Made by a program: the position numbers and the translations under genes. The notes under the pieces are model-generated. The model saw only the letters and a program-made list of their open reading frames with translations, searched no databases and was not told the DNA's origin. Positions 53,768 through 61,875 of a DNA stretch of 64,000 nucleotides are shown here, in pieces. How positions within the stretch are numbered: the first letter of the stretch is position 1; each line of letters starts with the position of its first letter. The DNA comes from Candidatus Rokuibacteriota bacterium (GTDB taxonomy: Bacteria > Methylomirabilota > Methylomirabilia > Rokubacteriales > CSP1-6). The stretch is taken from positions 158,411 to 222,410 of the forward strand of contig QHTE01000055.1 in NCBI GenBank assembly GCA_003220685.1, given 5' to 3'.

Positions 53768-54784
53768 TTGCCCACTGACCTCTTTCTCGCCGCGTCCGGC
53801 TGGCCCACCGATGTGCTCGCCCGGGCCGTTCCGCCCTCGTGCGATCGCGGCATCGTGTCCGCCCCCGCCGTCGTGGCGGAGGCAGACCAGCTGCTCGTGA
53901 CCTTTCCTGAGTGGCGCCCCCGCGTGCCCGCCCACCGCATGGTGCCGGCGCTCAGCGCCCTCGGCGCGAGCCCGCGTGGCTTTCGCTTCGAGCTCTCCGC
54001 GTTCGCGGCGGGCGCGTGGTCGCCCTGGATCACCGGCGCCACCATCGGACGCGCGCGATTCGTCGAGGGTGTCGCCCGATCCGAGACGCTCGTGTGCGAG
54101 ATCGACGAGTTCATCGCGAATCCGCCGGCCGAGCGCATCCGCCTGGTGCTGCGGGCGAGCGCCGACGCCGCGGGATCGTCGCTGGGGGCGCGGTGGTGCG
54201 CGTCACTATCGGCGTGGAGTCCCGGATCCGACGCGCCCCTCGCCGCCCGTGGCGCCCGCCTGGTCGTTCCGGCCTTCAGTCAGATGGAAGAGGACGCGGC
54301 GCTCAGGCATCGCGTCTGCTCGCCGACGTGCGTCGCGATGGTGCTGGGGTACCACGGCCTTCACGTCGCGGTGGCCGACCTCGCCCGCGAGATGTTCCAG
54401 CCCGAGCTCGATCTCTATGGGGTGTGGCCGGCCGCGATTCGAGCCGCGAGTCGGCGTGGCGTCGGCGGCTATCTCCTCCGTTTCCCCGACTGGGCCGCCG
54501 CCGCGTGGTGTCTCGAGCGCGACATGCCCGTGATCGCGTCGGTCCGCTACGGCGCAGGCGAGCTGACGGGCGCGGCGATCGGCGAGACCTCGGGGCACCT
54601 GCTCGTGCTGACCGGCTACGACGGCGGCAGCGTCTTCGTCAACGACCCGGCGGCGCCGCGGGCTTCGCAGGTCGCGCGCCGCTACCGCCTCGACGAGCTC
54701 CGCCGCGTGTGGCTCGCTCGGTCCGGGATCGGCTACGTATTCTTCGCCGCGGCCTCGGCGCCCGACCCGAGGGCCGCGCGGTGA
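53768..54784 (+). CDS. C39-like cysteine peptidase family protein
   Basis: A 338-residue protein. Residues 1-160 form an N-terminal beta-rich domain (SPWITGATIGRARFVEGVARSE). Residues 165-335 are a peptidase C39-like papain fold with nucleophile Cys188 in CSPTCVAMVLGYHG, His277 in ETSGHLLVLTGYD and Asp293 in VFVNDPAAP. It has no signal peptide, membrane segment or ABC ATPase, so it is not a bacteriocin exporter of the usual kind; it is a soluble peptidase. The start is TTG at 53768 and is uncertain, since no Shine-Dalgarno sequence is close. A peptide substrate might be the upstream mini-ORF, but that is speculation. Confidence 0.75.
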   Translation: MPTDLFLAASGWPTDVLARAVPPSCDRGIVSAPAVVAEADQLLVTFPEWRPRVPAHRMVPALSALGASPRGFRFELSAFAAGAWSPWITGATIGRARFVEGVARSETLVCEIDEFIANPPAERIRLVLRASADAAGSSLGARWCASLSAWSPGSDAPLAARGARLVVPAFSQMEEDAALRHRVCSPTCVAMVLGYHGLHVAVADLAREMFQPELDLYGVWPAAIRAASRRGVGGYLLRFPDWAAAAWCLERDMPVIASVRYGAGELTGAAIGETSGHLLVLTGYDGGSVFVNDPAAPRASQVARRYRLDELRRVWLARSGIGYVFFAAASAPDPRAAR

Positions 54785-54807
54785 GGAGCCCGAGTTTCCC
54801 GGTGCGA

Positions 54808-54813
54808 TACAAT
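54808..54813 (+). promoter_or_regulatory. -10 box of the small lipoprotein gene
   Basis: TACAAT ends 8 bases before the ATG at 54822; no Shine-Dalgarno sequence and no convincing -35. Confidence 0.35.
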
Positions 54814-54821
54814 GCGACGGG

Positions 54822-55085
54822 ATGCGCAAGGAGCCGACGCTCGCCGTGCTGCTGGTGGCGCTCGCGATGTGCGCGTGCGGGTCCGACACCCGCGAGTGGA
54901 TGAAGCTGGATCAAACGTACACGACGGCCGAGTTCCGACGCGATCTGCAGGAGTGCACGATCAAGGGCAAGCTCGACGACGACTGCATGAAGGCGCGAGG
55001 CTGGGTGGCCGTCACACCGCCCAGGGCCGAGCAGAAGAAGGAAGACCCGCTCTCGCTGCCGGCCGGTCGCAGTCCTCGCCGCTAG
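54822..55085 (+). CDS. Small lipoprotein, unknown function
   Basis: An 87-residue protein with a lipoprotein signal (LAVLLVALAMCACGS, Cys near residue 19). The mature part is short and charged: TYTTAEFRRDLQECTIKGKLDDDCMKARGW has two Cys residues that could form a disulfide (residue range about 37-66). It then has a Pro/Lys-rich tail. The pattern of a short lipoprotein with a paired-Cys helix and MKARGW is common among small secreted proteins of unknown role. Its last four bases overlap the end of the convergent gene. Confidence 0.6.
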   Translation: MRKEPTLAVLLVALAMCACGSDTREWMKLDQTYTTAEFRRDLQECTIKGKLDDDCMKARGWVAVTPPRAEQKKEDPLSLPAGRSPRR

Positions 55086-55552
55086 AGCTCGCTCCGTTCC
55101 TCGAGCGGCGCCTGATCGGCCAGCCGCGAGGCGATCACCCGCACGCGCTCCAGCTCCTCCGCGTCACCGGCGCGCGCGGCCAGCCCCTCCGCGACCCGCA
55201 TGCATTGCTCGACGGTCGAGCGGTCGCCGAGCACCCCGAAAGCTTCCGCCGCGTGCAGGACGCCGTTGAGAGAGCGCTGCTGGCGAGCGCGAAAGAACGC
55301 GATCCAGTACGTCTCGCGCGCCCGGGCCGCGGCATCGCGCGCGAGCCCGGGGAAGACGCCGAGACGGAGCGACGCGTTGGCGACCGTGAGGAGCCCGAGC
55401 CAGCCGGGATGGCTGAGGGCGGACGAGTAGGCTTGCCGCCACGCGCGAACCGACTCGCCCGGATCGTTGCTCTGAAGAGCCTGGTCCATGGCCTGGATGT
55501 GGGCTGTCCAGGGGCCGAGCGTCTCCACCTTTCCGAACATGGGCCGTACCAT
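55082..55552 (-). CDS. Uncharacterised helical (TPR-like) protein, paralogue A
   Basis: A 156-residue all-helical protein. It aligns along its length with its upstream neighbour, for example YWIAFFRARQQRSLNGVL against YLTALFRARSEGSLAGVL, and AFGVLGDRSTVEQCMRVAEG against RFAELGDREVVERCISVARK. The helix-pair pattern resembles TPR repeats. It lacks the N-terminal membrane segment of paralogue B. The ATG at 55552 has GGGAGG upstream, so the longer open frame is not used. I do not recognise the family; a protein-interaction role is likely. Confidence 0.55.
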   Translation of the reverse strand: MVRPMFGKVETLGPWTAHIQAMDQALQSNDPGESVRAWRQAYSSALSHPGWLGLLTVANASLRLGVFPGLARDAAARARETYWIAFFRARQQRSLNGVLHAAEAFGVLGDRSTVEQCMRVAEGLAARAGDAEELERVRVIASRLADQAPLEERSEL

Positions 55553-55601
55553 CACCGCACCTCCCTCATCGAAGCGTCTTCCGTGTGACATGGGCACCGT
55601 C

Positions 55602-56174
55602 CTAGGGGGTCAAGCCCCGGCCATCGTTTTCCTGGGCGCTCGCCGCCCACCGTTCCGTGAAGGCGCGAAGATGCTCCCCGGCGTACGGATCGCGCGACTG
55701 GGCCGCGACCTTTCGCGCCACGCTGATGCACCGCTCCACGACCTCGCGGTCGCCGAGCTCGGCGAAGCGCTCGGCCGTGATCAGCACGCCCGCGAGCGAG
55801 CCTTCGCTGCGCGCCCGGAACAGGGCGGTGAGGTAGGCTTGCCGGGCCTTGGACACCGAGGCGGCCCGGAAGCCCGCCCGCGCCCCCAGGGCTCGATAGG
55901 TGTCCCCGGTCGCGATCACGCCTTCCCAATGGCGGCTCTTCAGGGCGGCCGCGTACGCCTCGCGCCATAGGGTCTCGGCCTCGGCGAAATCTCCCCGCGC
56001 CATAGCCTGTTCGACCTTGAGGAGGCGGGCCTGCCAGGCGAGCTGGGCCTCGGTTCCGATGGCGTGGTCGGCGAGAGCGTCCCTGATGGTCGCCACCAGC
56101 AGGACGGGTCCGAGCGTCGAGGCGATGGCTGGGATGAACAAGCAGAGCCAGCGGCTCGACCAGAGCTCCTTCAT
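55602..56174 (-). CDS. Uncharacterised membrane-anchored helical protein, paralogue B
   Basis: A 190-residue protein with one N-terminal hydrophobic segment (WLCLFIPAIASTLGPVLLVATI) and then a helical domain homologous to paralogue A. The start is ATG 56174 because GGAGG lies five bases upstream; an earlier ATG at 56186 contains that site. A -10-like TATCAC (56212-56207, minus strand) precedes it. The gene is divergent from the 1375-residue regulator, sharing a 152-base region, so the pair A/B may be a target or partner of that regulator. Function is unknown. Confidence 0.55.
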   Translation of the reverse strand: MKELWSSRWLCLFIPAIASTLGPVLLVATIRDALADHAIGTEAQLAWQARLLKVEQAMARGDFAEAETLWREAYAAALKSRHWEGVIATGDTYRALGARAGFRAASVSKARQAYLTALFRARSEGSLAGVLITAERFAELGDREVVERCISVARKVAAQSRDPYAGEHLRAFTERWAASAQENDGRGLTP

Positions 56175-56287
56175 CACGTCCTCCATGCGGGGTTGATGAG
56201 GCAAGGGTGATACCATCCGGAAATCTTCGGTAAAACAACGGGTTACTTCTTGGGACAGCGAATCGAGACGGGGAAGCTGGTCAAGAG

Positions 56288-56317
56288 TTGAACACCGTCC
56301 TGACCGGCGAGTAGGAT
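56288..56317 (+). promoter_or_regulatory. Promoter of the hybrid regulator gene, leaderless
   Basis: -35 TTGAAC (56288-56293), 18-bp spacer, -10 TAGGAT (56312-56317), then 9 bases to the ATG at 56327; no Shine-Dalgarno sequence. Confidence 0.55.
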
Positions 56318-56326
56318 GCTTCAACC

Positions 56327-59300
56327 ATGAAACACCTGGCTGACCTGCTCGGTGAAAGCCCGGGCATCCAGGCCATTCGAGAAAAGATCGCCAGGCTCCT
56401 CACTAGGCAGCAAAACGCTCGTCGGCTCCCTCCCGTGCTCATCGAGGGCGAGACCGGGACGGGCAAGGGACTGCTGGCCAGGCTGATTCATCGAGCGGGT
56501 CCGAGGCCGGACGGCCCGTTCGTCGACGTCAACTGCGCCGCCATTCCGGAGACTCTGCTCGAGGCCGAAATGTTCGGCTTCGAGCGCGGCGCCTTCACCG
56601 ACGCCCGGCGCGCGAAGCCGGGGCTCCTGCAGACGGCCCATGGGGGCACGATCTTCCTGGACGAGGTGGGGCTTCTGTCAGAGGGCCTCCAGGCCAAGCT
56701 GCTCAAGGTGCTCGAGGAGCGGACCGTGCGCCGGCTCGGGAGCACGCGCGACGAGGCGATCGACGTCTGGATCCTGACCGCGACCAACGAAGACCTCAAA
56801 TCCGCGATCCAGGGGCGTCGCTTCCGCGAGGACCTGTATCACCGTCTCGCCGTGCTCACGTTGTCCCTGCCCCCGCTCCGCGATCGCGGCCGCGACATCC
56901 TGATGCTCGCCGAGCACTATCTCGTCCGAGCGTGCACGGACTACGGCGTATCGGCCAAGACGCTCTCCGCTGACGCCCGGGCGGCGCTCACCGCGTACCC
57001 TTGGCCCGGCAACGTCCGCGAGCTCGCCAATCTGATGGAGCGCGTGGCGCTGCTGTCGTCGGAGCCCGCCGTGACCCCGGAGGCGCTCGGACTCACCGCC
57101 GCGGCTTCGAAGACCGTGCCGGTGGCGACAGCAGTGTCGGGCGCCCCGGCCAGCTCGCTCGACGACGCCGTGCGCGACCGGGTGGCCGACGTGCTCCGTC
57201 AGACCGGCTGGAACATCTCACGCACCGCGGCGCTGCTCGGGATCTCGCGGAATACCTTGCGGGCTCGCATCGAGAGGTATGGCCTGCGCGTCGGTGAGGC
57301 GCCGGCCCCGGCGCCGCCGCGGCCCGAGCGGCGCCCGGCGCGCCGGCCCGATCCTCCATCGGCCGCTCCAGAGGTCGTTGCGCCCCCGCCACCGACCGTG
57401 GTCGCCGTCCCGACCGCCTCGGCGCCGCTCGAGTGGGAGCGCCGACGGGTGACGATGCTGCGCACCGCCCTGGTCGCCCCCTCGGCGCCCGAAGCGCTGC
57501 TCGAGACCAATCGCGCGCTCGAGCTGGTGCTCGACAAGATCCGAAGCTTCGGCGGGACGCTCGTGGGACGCGGGCCCACCGGTATCGCGGCCGCCTTCGG
57601 TCTCGATCCGACCGAGGACGCGCCGAGCCGCGCGGCTCACGCGGCGATGGCGGTCGTCAACGCCGTCACGCGCGCCCGGCGGGACGCCGGAACGGGTCCC
57701 GCCATCAAGGTCGCCGTCCACACGAGCCCGATGCTCGTCGGCCGGGGTTCGGACGCGCCCGAGATCGACCTCGAGGGTAAGCAGGCCGCGCTGAGCGTGC
57801 TCAACGCGCTCATCGCGCGCGGCGGCGCCGACAGCGTCATGGTCAGCGAGGCCACCGCGCCCTTCCTCACGCGCGGCTTCGAGTTCGTCGAGCTGCACGG
57901 CGACGAGTTCGCGCGCGGGCGCGCGTACAGCCTGGTCGGGCGCGGGCGGCCCGGCGCCGGTCACGAGGGGCGCGACTCCACGTTCGTCGGCCGCAACCGC
58001 GAGATCGAGCTCCTGTCGAGCCGTCTCGAATCCGCGATGCGGGGCCGCGGGCAGATCGTCGGCATCAGCGGCGAGGCGGGCATCGGCAAGTCGCGCTTGA
58101 TCTTCGAGTTCCGCGAAAGTCTCGCCGGCAAGGGCGTGACGTGTCTCGAGGGCCAGTGCCATTCCCACGGCACGGCGGTGCCCTATCTGCCCATCCTCGA
58201 CGTGGCGAGGGCCGCCTGTGGCATCGCGGAGGGCGACGCGCCCGGGCTGATGGCCGACAAGGCGCGCACGACCTTGCTCGAGTCGGGCATGGATCTCCTG
58301 GAGACCGCGCCCTATCTCATGCACCTGCTCGACATCGAGCATGACGCCGAGCGGTTCGCCGAGCTCGCGCCGGACGTGACGAAGGCGCGGATCTTCGAGG
58401 CGCTCCGCCAGCTCATCGTGCGGAAGAGCCGTCAATCGCCGCTGGTCATCGTCGTCGAGGACCTGCACTGGATCGACAGCACCTCCGAGGAATTCCTCGC
58501 GTCCCTCACGGAGATCCTGCCCGGCGCCCGCCTGCTCTTGGTGTGCACCCATCGCGGCGGGTACCGGCCGTCCTGGATCGAGAAGTCCTACGCGACCCAG
58601 GTGGCGCTCCAGCCGCTGGCTCCCGAGGAAAGCCTGCACATCGTGCGGTCGGTGTTGGGCACCGATCAGGCGGCCGACGCGCTCTACGAGCTCATCGTGG
58701 CGAAGGCCGAGGGCAATCCGTTCTTCGTCGAGGAGCTGGCGCGGACGGTGCGAGAGCAGATCGGCGGCACCACGCCGATGACCGTGCCCGACACGGTCGA
58801 AGAAGTGCTCGGCGGCAGGATCGACCGGCTCGCCGCCGAGGAGCGGCGGCTGCTCGAGGTCGCGGCGGTCGTGGGCAAGGACGTACCGCTCGCCGTGGTT
58901 CACGCCGTGGCGGAGCTGCCGGAAGACGAGCTGCGGAGATCGTTCGAGCGCCTCAAGGCCGCCGAGTTTCTCTACGAGACGAGCCCGGGGCCCGAGACCG
59001 AGTACACCTTCAAGCACACGCTGACTCACGAGGTCGCGTACGGACGGCTGCTCCCCGAGCCGCGGCGCACCTTGCACGCGCGCATCGTGGAGGCGATCGA
59101 GCGCTTGTATCCCACGCGGCTGGCCGATCACGTGGAGCGGCTCGCCCACCACGCCTTCGAAGGCGAGACGTGGGCGAAGGCACACGTCTACCTCCACCAA
59201 GCCGGCACGAAGGCCTTCATGCGCTGCGCGCACCAGGAGGCGGAGGTCTGCTTCGACCGAGCCCTCGACGCGATCGGGCGGCTTCCAGAGAGTCGCGAGC

Positions 59301-60454
59301 GCAACGAGCGCATCGTCGATCTGCGGTTCGACCTGCGCAACACGCTCCAGCCGCTCGGCGAGTTCGGGCGCATTCTCGAGTGTCTTCGCGAAGCCGAGGC
59401 GCTGGCGCGGACGCTCGGCGATCGGCGGCGGCTCGGCGAGGCCTCGGCGTATCTGACCGACTATTTCCGGCTGATGGGCGATCAGGACCGCGCGATCGAG
59501 TACGGCCAGCAGGCCCTTGCGATCGCGGACACGGTCGACGACTTTACCCTTCGGCTGCGGGCGAACACCTATCTCGGGCAGACGTATCACGCCTTCGGCG
59601 ATTATCGGCGGGCGGCCGGCTTCCTCGCGCGGAACGTCGACATGCTGGACAGCGAGCGGCTGCTACAGTTTTACGGGTTCGTGCAACTCCCGTCGGTCCA
59701 TTCGAGGACGTGTCTGGTGTGGTGTCTCGCCGAGCTCGGCGAGTTCGGTGACGGGATCAGGATCGGCCGCGACGCGATTCGGATCGCCGAGTCGGTCGAC
59801 CACCCGTTCACTCTCGCCACCGCGCACGCCGGCATCGGCGTCCTCTACGTCCGCCAGGGGAATCTCGAGAAGGCGATCCCGATCCTCGAGCGGGGTCTCG
59901 ATCTCTGCCGTACCTGGAAGCTCTCGCTCTGGTTTCCGCCGATCGCTTCCGCGCTCGGTGTCGGCTACACGCAGGCGGGGCGCGTCGGCGACGCCGTCCC
60001 CCTTCTGGAGCGCGCCATCGAGCAGTCGGAGGGGATGCGGCTTGGGGGATGGCACTCGCGCGTGCTCACGTCGCTGAGCCTGGCTTACCTGCTCGCCGGC
60101 CGCGCCTCGGATGCCCTTCGAGCGACGCGCCGGGCGCTCGACCTGTCGCGAGAGCACAAGGAGCGCGGCCACGAGGCGTGGTCGTGGCGGCTCCTCGGTG
60201 AGATTCCGCTGCGGTCCGAGCTGAGCGTGCCCGACGCCGAGGAGGCGCTGCATCGCGCCCTCGCCCTCGCGACTGAGCTCGAGATGCGCCCGCTCGTGGC
60301 CCACGCGCGGCTCGGGCTCGGCCGATGGTGCCGGCGCGCCGGTCAGCGCGCGGACGCAGAAGAGCACCTGCGAGCGGCCGCCGCGCTCTTCGGGGAGCTC
60401 GAGATGCGGTTCTGGGCGGCTCAGGCCGAGTCGGCGCTCGAAAGCCTACGCTGA
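56327..60454 (+). CDS. Hybrid regulator: NtrC-type AAA+ and Fis HTH fused to a degenerate cyclase-like domain, a second ATPase and TPR repeats
   Basis: A 1375-residue protein. Residues 1-245 form a sigma-54-activator AAA+ domain with Walker A GETGTGKG (41-48), Walker B TIFLDEVG and the sigma-contact loop GAFTDA (88-93) instead of GAFTGA. Residues 280-322 form a Fis-type HTH (ISRTAALLGISRNTLRARIE). A Pro-rich linker spans 323-368. Residues 370-540 form a nucleotidyl-cyclase-like domain without the metal Asp residues, hence inactive. Residues 552-900 form a MalT/STAND-like ATPase with FVGRNRE, SGEAGIGKSR and LVIVVEDLHWID. TPR repeats run from about 905 to the end. There is no receiver domain. 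It probably senses a ligand or protein through the TPR/ATPase half and activates transcription. The exact fusion is unusual to me. Confidence 0.8.
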   Translation: MKHLADLLGESPGIQAIREKIARLLTRQQNARRLPPVLIEGETGTGKGLLARLIHRAGPRPDGPFVDVNCAAIPETLLEAEMFGFERGAFTDARRAKPGLLQTAHGGTIFLDEVGLLSEGLQAKLLKVLEERTVRRLGSTRDEAIDVWILTATNEDLKSAIQGRRFREDLYHRLAVLTLSLPPLRDRGRDILMLAEHYLVRACTDYGVSAKTLSADARAALTAYPWPGNVRELANLMERVALLSSEPAVTPEALGLTAAASKTVPVATAVSGAPASSLDDAVRDRVADVLRQTGWNISRTAALLGISRNTLRARIERYGLRVGEAPAPAPPRPERRPARRPDPPSAAPEVVAPPPPTVVAVPTASAPLEWERRRVTMLRTALVAPSAPEALLETNRALELVLDKIRSFGGTLVGRGPTGIAAAFGLDPTEDAPSRAAHAAMAVVNAVTRARRDAGTGPAIKVAVHTSPMLVGRGSDAPEIDLEGKQAALSVLNALIARGGADSVMVSEATAPFLTRGFEFVELHGDEFARGRAYSLVGRGRPGAGHEGRDSTFVGRNREIELLSSRLESAMRGRGQIVGISGEAGIGKSRLIFEFRESLAGKGVTCLEGQCHSHGTAVPYLPILDVARAACGIAEGDAPGLMADKARTTLLESGMDLLETAPYLMHLLDIEHDAERFAELAPDVTKARIFEALRQLIVRKSRQSPLVIVVEDLHWIDSTSEEFLASLTEILPGARLLLVCTHRGGYRPSWIEKSYATQVALQPLAPEESLHIVRSVLGTDQAADALYELIVAKAEGNPFFVEELARTVREQIGGTTPMTVPDTVEEVLGGRIDRLAAEERRLLEVAAVVGKDVPLAVVHAVAELPEDELRRSFERLKAAEFLYETSPGPETEYTFKHTLTHEVAYGRLLPEPRRTLHARIVEAIERLYPTRLADHVERLAHHAFEGETWAKAHVYLHQAGTKAFMRCAHQEAEVCFDRALDAIGRLPESRERNERIVDLRFDLRNTLQPLGEFGRILECLREAEALARTLGDRRRLGEASAYLTDYFRLMGDQDRAIEYGQQALAIADTVDDFTLRLRANTYLGQTYHAFGDYRRAAGFLARNVDMLDSERLLQFYGFVQLPSVHSRTCLVWCLAELGEFGDGIRIGRDAIRIAESVDHPFTLATAHAGIGVLYVRQGNLEKAIPILERGLDLCRTWKLSLWFPPIASALGVGYTQAGRVGDAVPLLERAIEQSEGMRLGGWHSRVLTSLSLAYLLAGRASDALRATRRALDLSREHKERGHEAWSWRLLGEIPLRSELSVPDAEEALHRALALATELEMRPLVAHARLGLGRWCRRAGQRADAEEHLRAAAALFGELEMRFWAAQAESALESLR

Positions 60455-60619
60455 GCGGCCGTCCGGCTTCGTCGTCGTCGTCTCGATCTGGAGATCCTTG
60501 ATCCGACCGTAACGCTTCGCCAGCCGGCGAAGCTCGAGCTGGAGCGCCTCGGCGTCGTGGGGATCGAGATTCCCCACGATCCGGATGCGATCGACGCGTT
60601 GCGGCCGCCCGCGCTTCAT
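60446..60619 (-). CDS. Tiny basic ORF 2 (57 codons)
   Basis: A 57-residue ORF starting ATG 60619, two bases after the stop of the preceding tiny ORF. It reads MKRGRPQRVDRIRIVGNLDP, a helix with ALQLELRRLAKRYGRIKDL and an acidic/Thr tail. I do not recognise a family. The short spacing suggests co-translation with ORF 1, and the helix resembles that of ORF 1 (LAKRxxxI). Its 3' end overlaps the convergent regulator gene by nine bases. It may bind RNA, DNA or ORF 1. Confidence 0.45.
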   Translation of the reverse strand: MKRGRPQRVDRIRIVGNLDPHDAEALQLELRRLAKRYGRIKDLQIETTTTKPDGRSA

Positions 60620-60621
60620 TC

Positions 60622-60768
60622 TTATCTGCCGATCGTCGCCTTGAACCTCTTGGCGAGAGCGCGGACGCTCTTCTTGAAGCTCGCCAGCTGCTTCCTGGTC
60701 AGGTCGGTCCGGAACTTCACGGTGATCTTCCGCGACTGACCTTTCTTCGGCGGTGACTTGAAGGGCAT
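60622..60768 (-). CDS. Tiny basic ORF 1 (48 codons)
   Basis: A 48-residue very basic ORF: MPFKSPPKKGQSRKITVKF, then a helix KQLASFKKSVRALAKRFK and the end ATIGR. A GAGGA site stands five bases before the ATG. It lies 39 bases after the ATP-grasp stop on the same strand and two bases before ORF 2. The composition (Lys/Arg about one third) suggests nucleic-acid binding or a modified basic peptide. The family is not recognised. A longer ORF in another frame over this stretch looks non-coding. Confidence 0.5.
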   Translation of the reverse strand: MPFKSPPKKGQSRKITVKFRTDLTRKQLASFKKSVRALAKRFKATIGR

Positions 60769-60807
60769 GTTGGTCCTCTATGTGTTGCCGGGTTTCGGGG
60801 AAGCGCA

Positions 60808-61875
60808 CTATCCGCGTGCGTCCACGATCTTAGCGAACAACTCGTCGGCGTGGAAGACTCCCGTGGGCGTGTCCAAGTCTCTGACGGTATAGTAACCCTC
60901 CGCCGGGTCGTACGTCTCGCGTAGCTTCACCGGTTCGTCGAGCGCGACGCGCACGAACGTCGCGGCCAGGTTGACCCGGCCGGTCAGGTCGAAGATGTTG
61001 GTCCCGGACGGAAAGCGGCCCGCGTTGATCTCGGTCAGGCACGGCACGCCGCGCGAGCTCTCGCGCAGGTCGAAGTTGAACGTGCCCGACGCGCGCGGGT
61101 CGATCGCGCGGATGGCCGCCGTGCACACGGCCACGACCTCGGGCGCGAAGACCGTCTTGGCGAGCTGGGAGATCGACGACGTCCCGCTCGGGTTGCCCCC
61201 GCCGCCGAAGTACGAGAGCCGCTCGCACGTCTTCACGAGGACGAGCTCCCCCGACTTCCAGATGGCTTGACACGAGAAGTCGCGGCCGGGCAGGTACTCC
61301 GAGAGGATGAACGACGTCGCCGGGACGCCGCGCATCTCGGTCCAGTACGCGATCCAGCTCCGGGCTTGCTCGGCGCGCGTGACGGGGATCGCGCCCGTCG
61401 AGCCGCTTCCGGTGCGCACCCGGCACCAGACCGGCCGCGGTAGCCGGTTGAAGATCGCGTCGAGGGCGCGGAGGCGCTCCACGGGGTAGGTCGCCGGAGC
61501 CGGCACGCCGTGCGCGCGCAGGGCGACGTTGAGCCGATATTTGTCCTGACACAGGTCGACGACGGCCTTGCGCGGCAGGAACACCCGGCACGGGAGCCTG
61601 GTCCGCGGCCGCGTGAAGGCGCGAACCTCGGCGTCGGTCGTCGGGATCAGCAGGTCGACGCGCTCGCGCGCGATCACGCGGGAGAGCGCCCTGAAGTAGC
61701 CCGGATGCGCCAGCGACGGCACGAGGTAGTTGCGGTCGGCCGACGATTTCTTGAGCAGGAAGCGATCGCTGTGACAGCCGACGACCGTGAGCCCCCGATA
61801 TCCAGCCCGGAGGCTCCGGATCAAGTTGCTGGTCGCGGCGCTTCCGGCTCCGGTGAGGAGCAGGCGTCTCTTCAC
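60808..61875 (-). CDS. ATP-grasp domain protein (carbamoyl-phosphate-synthase-like ligase)
   Basis: A 355-residue ATP-grasp enzyme. The N-terminal Rossmann-like part is LLLTGAGSAATSNLIRSLRAG and LLIPTTDAEVRAF. The grasp begins QDKYRLNVALRAHGVPAPATY, has VWCRVRTGSGSTGAIPV (ATP loop) and SEYLPGRDFSCQAIWKSG, and ends TFNFDLRESSRGVPCLTEINAGRFPSGTN with metal-binding Glu and Asn (about residues 265-293). It ligates a carboxylate to an amine or thiol. The GTG start overlaps the metallopeptidase stop (GTGA). The substrate is unknown; polyamine, amino acid or peptide are possible. Confidence 0.82.
   Translation of the reverse strand: MKRRLLLTGAGSAATSNLIRSLRAGYRGLTVVGCHSDRFLLKKSSADRNYLVPSLAHPGYFRALSRVIARERVDLLIPTTDAEVRAFTRPRTRLPCRVFLPRKAVVDLCQDKYRLNVALRAHGVPAPATYPVERLRALDAIFNRLPRPVWCRVRTGSGSTGAIPVTRAEQARSWIAYWTEMRGVPATSFILSEYLPGRDFSCQAIWKSGELVLVKTCERLSYFGGGGNPSGTSSISQLAKTVFAPEVVAVCTAAIRAIDPRASGTFNFDLRESSRGVPCLTEINAGRFPSGTNIFDLTGRVNLAATFVRVALDEPVKLRETYDPAEGYYTVRDLDTPTGVFHADELFAKIVDARG

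Noticed and set aside
53768..54784. C39 domain as part of a bacteriocin ABC exporter
   Set aside because: No membrane segments or ABC ATPase are attached, and the upstream mini-ORF lacks a double-glycine leader.
60446..60808. Continuous 120-codon minus-strand frame covering both tiny ORFs
   Set aside because: Its first 63 codons are in a different frame from tiny ORF 1, which has a ribosome binding site and sensible codon use; only the last 57 codons are kept as ORF 2.
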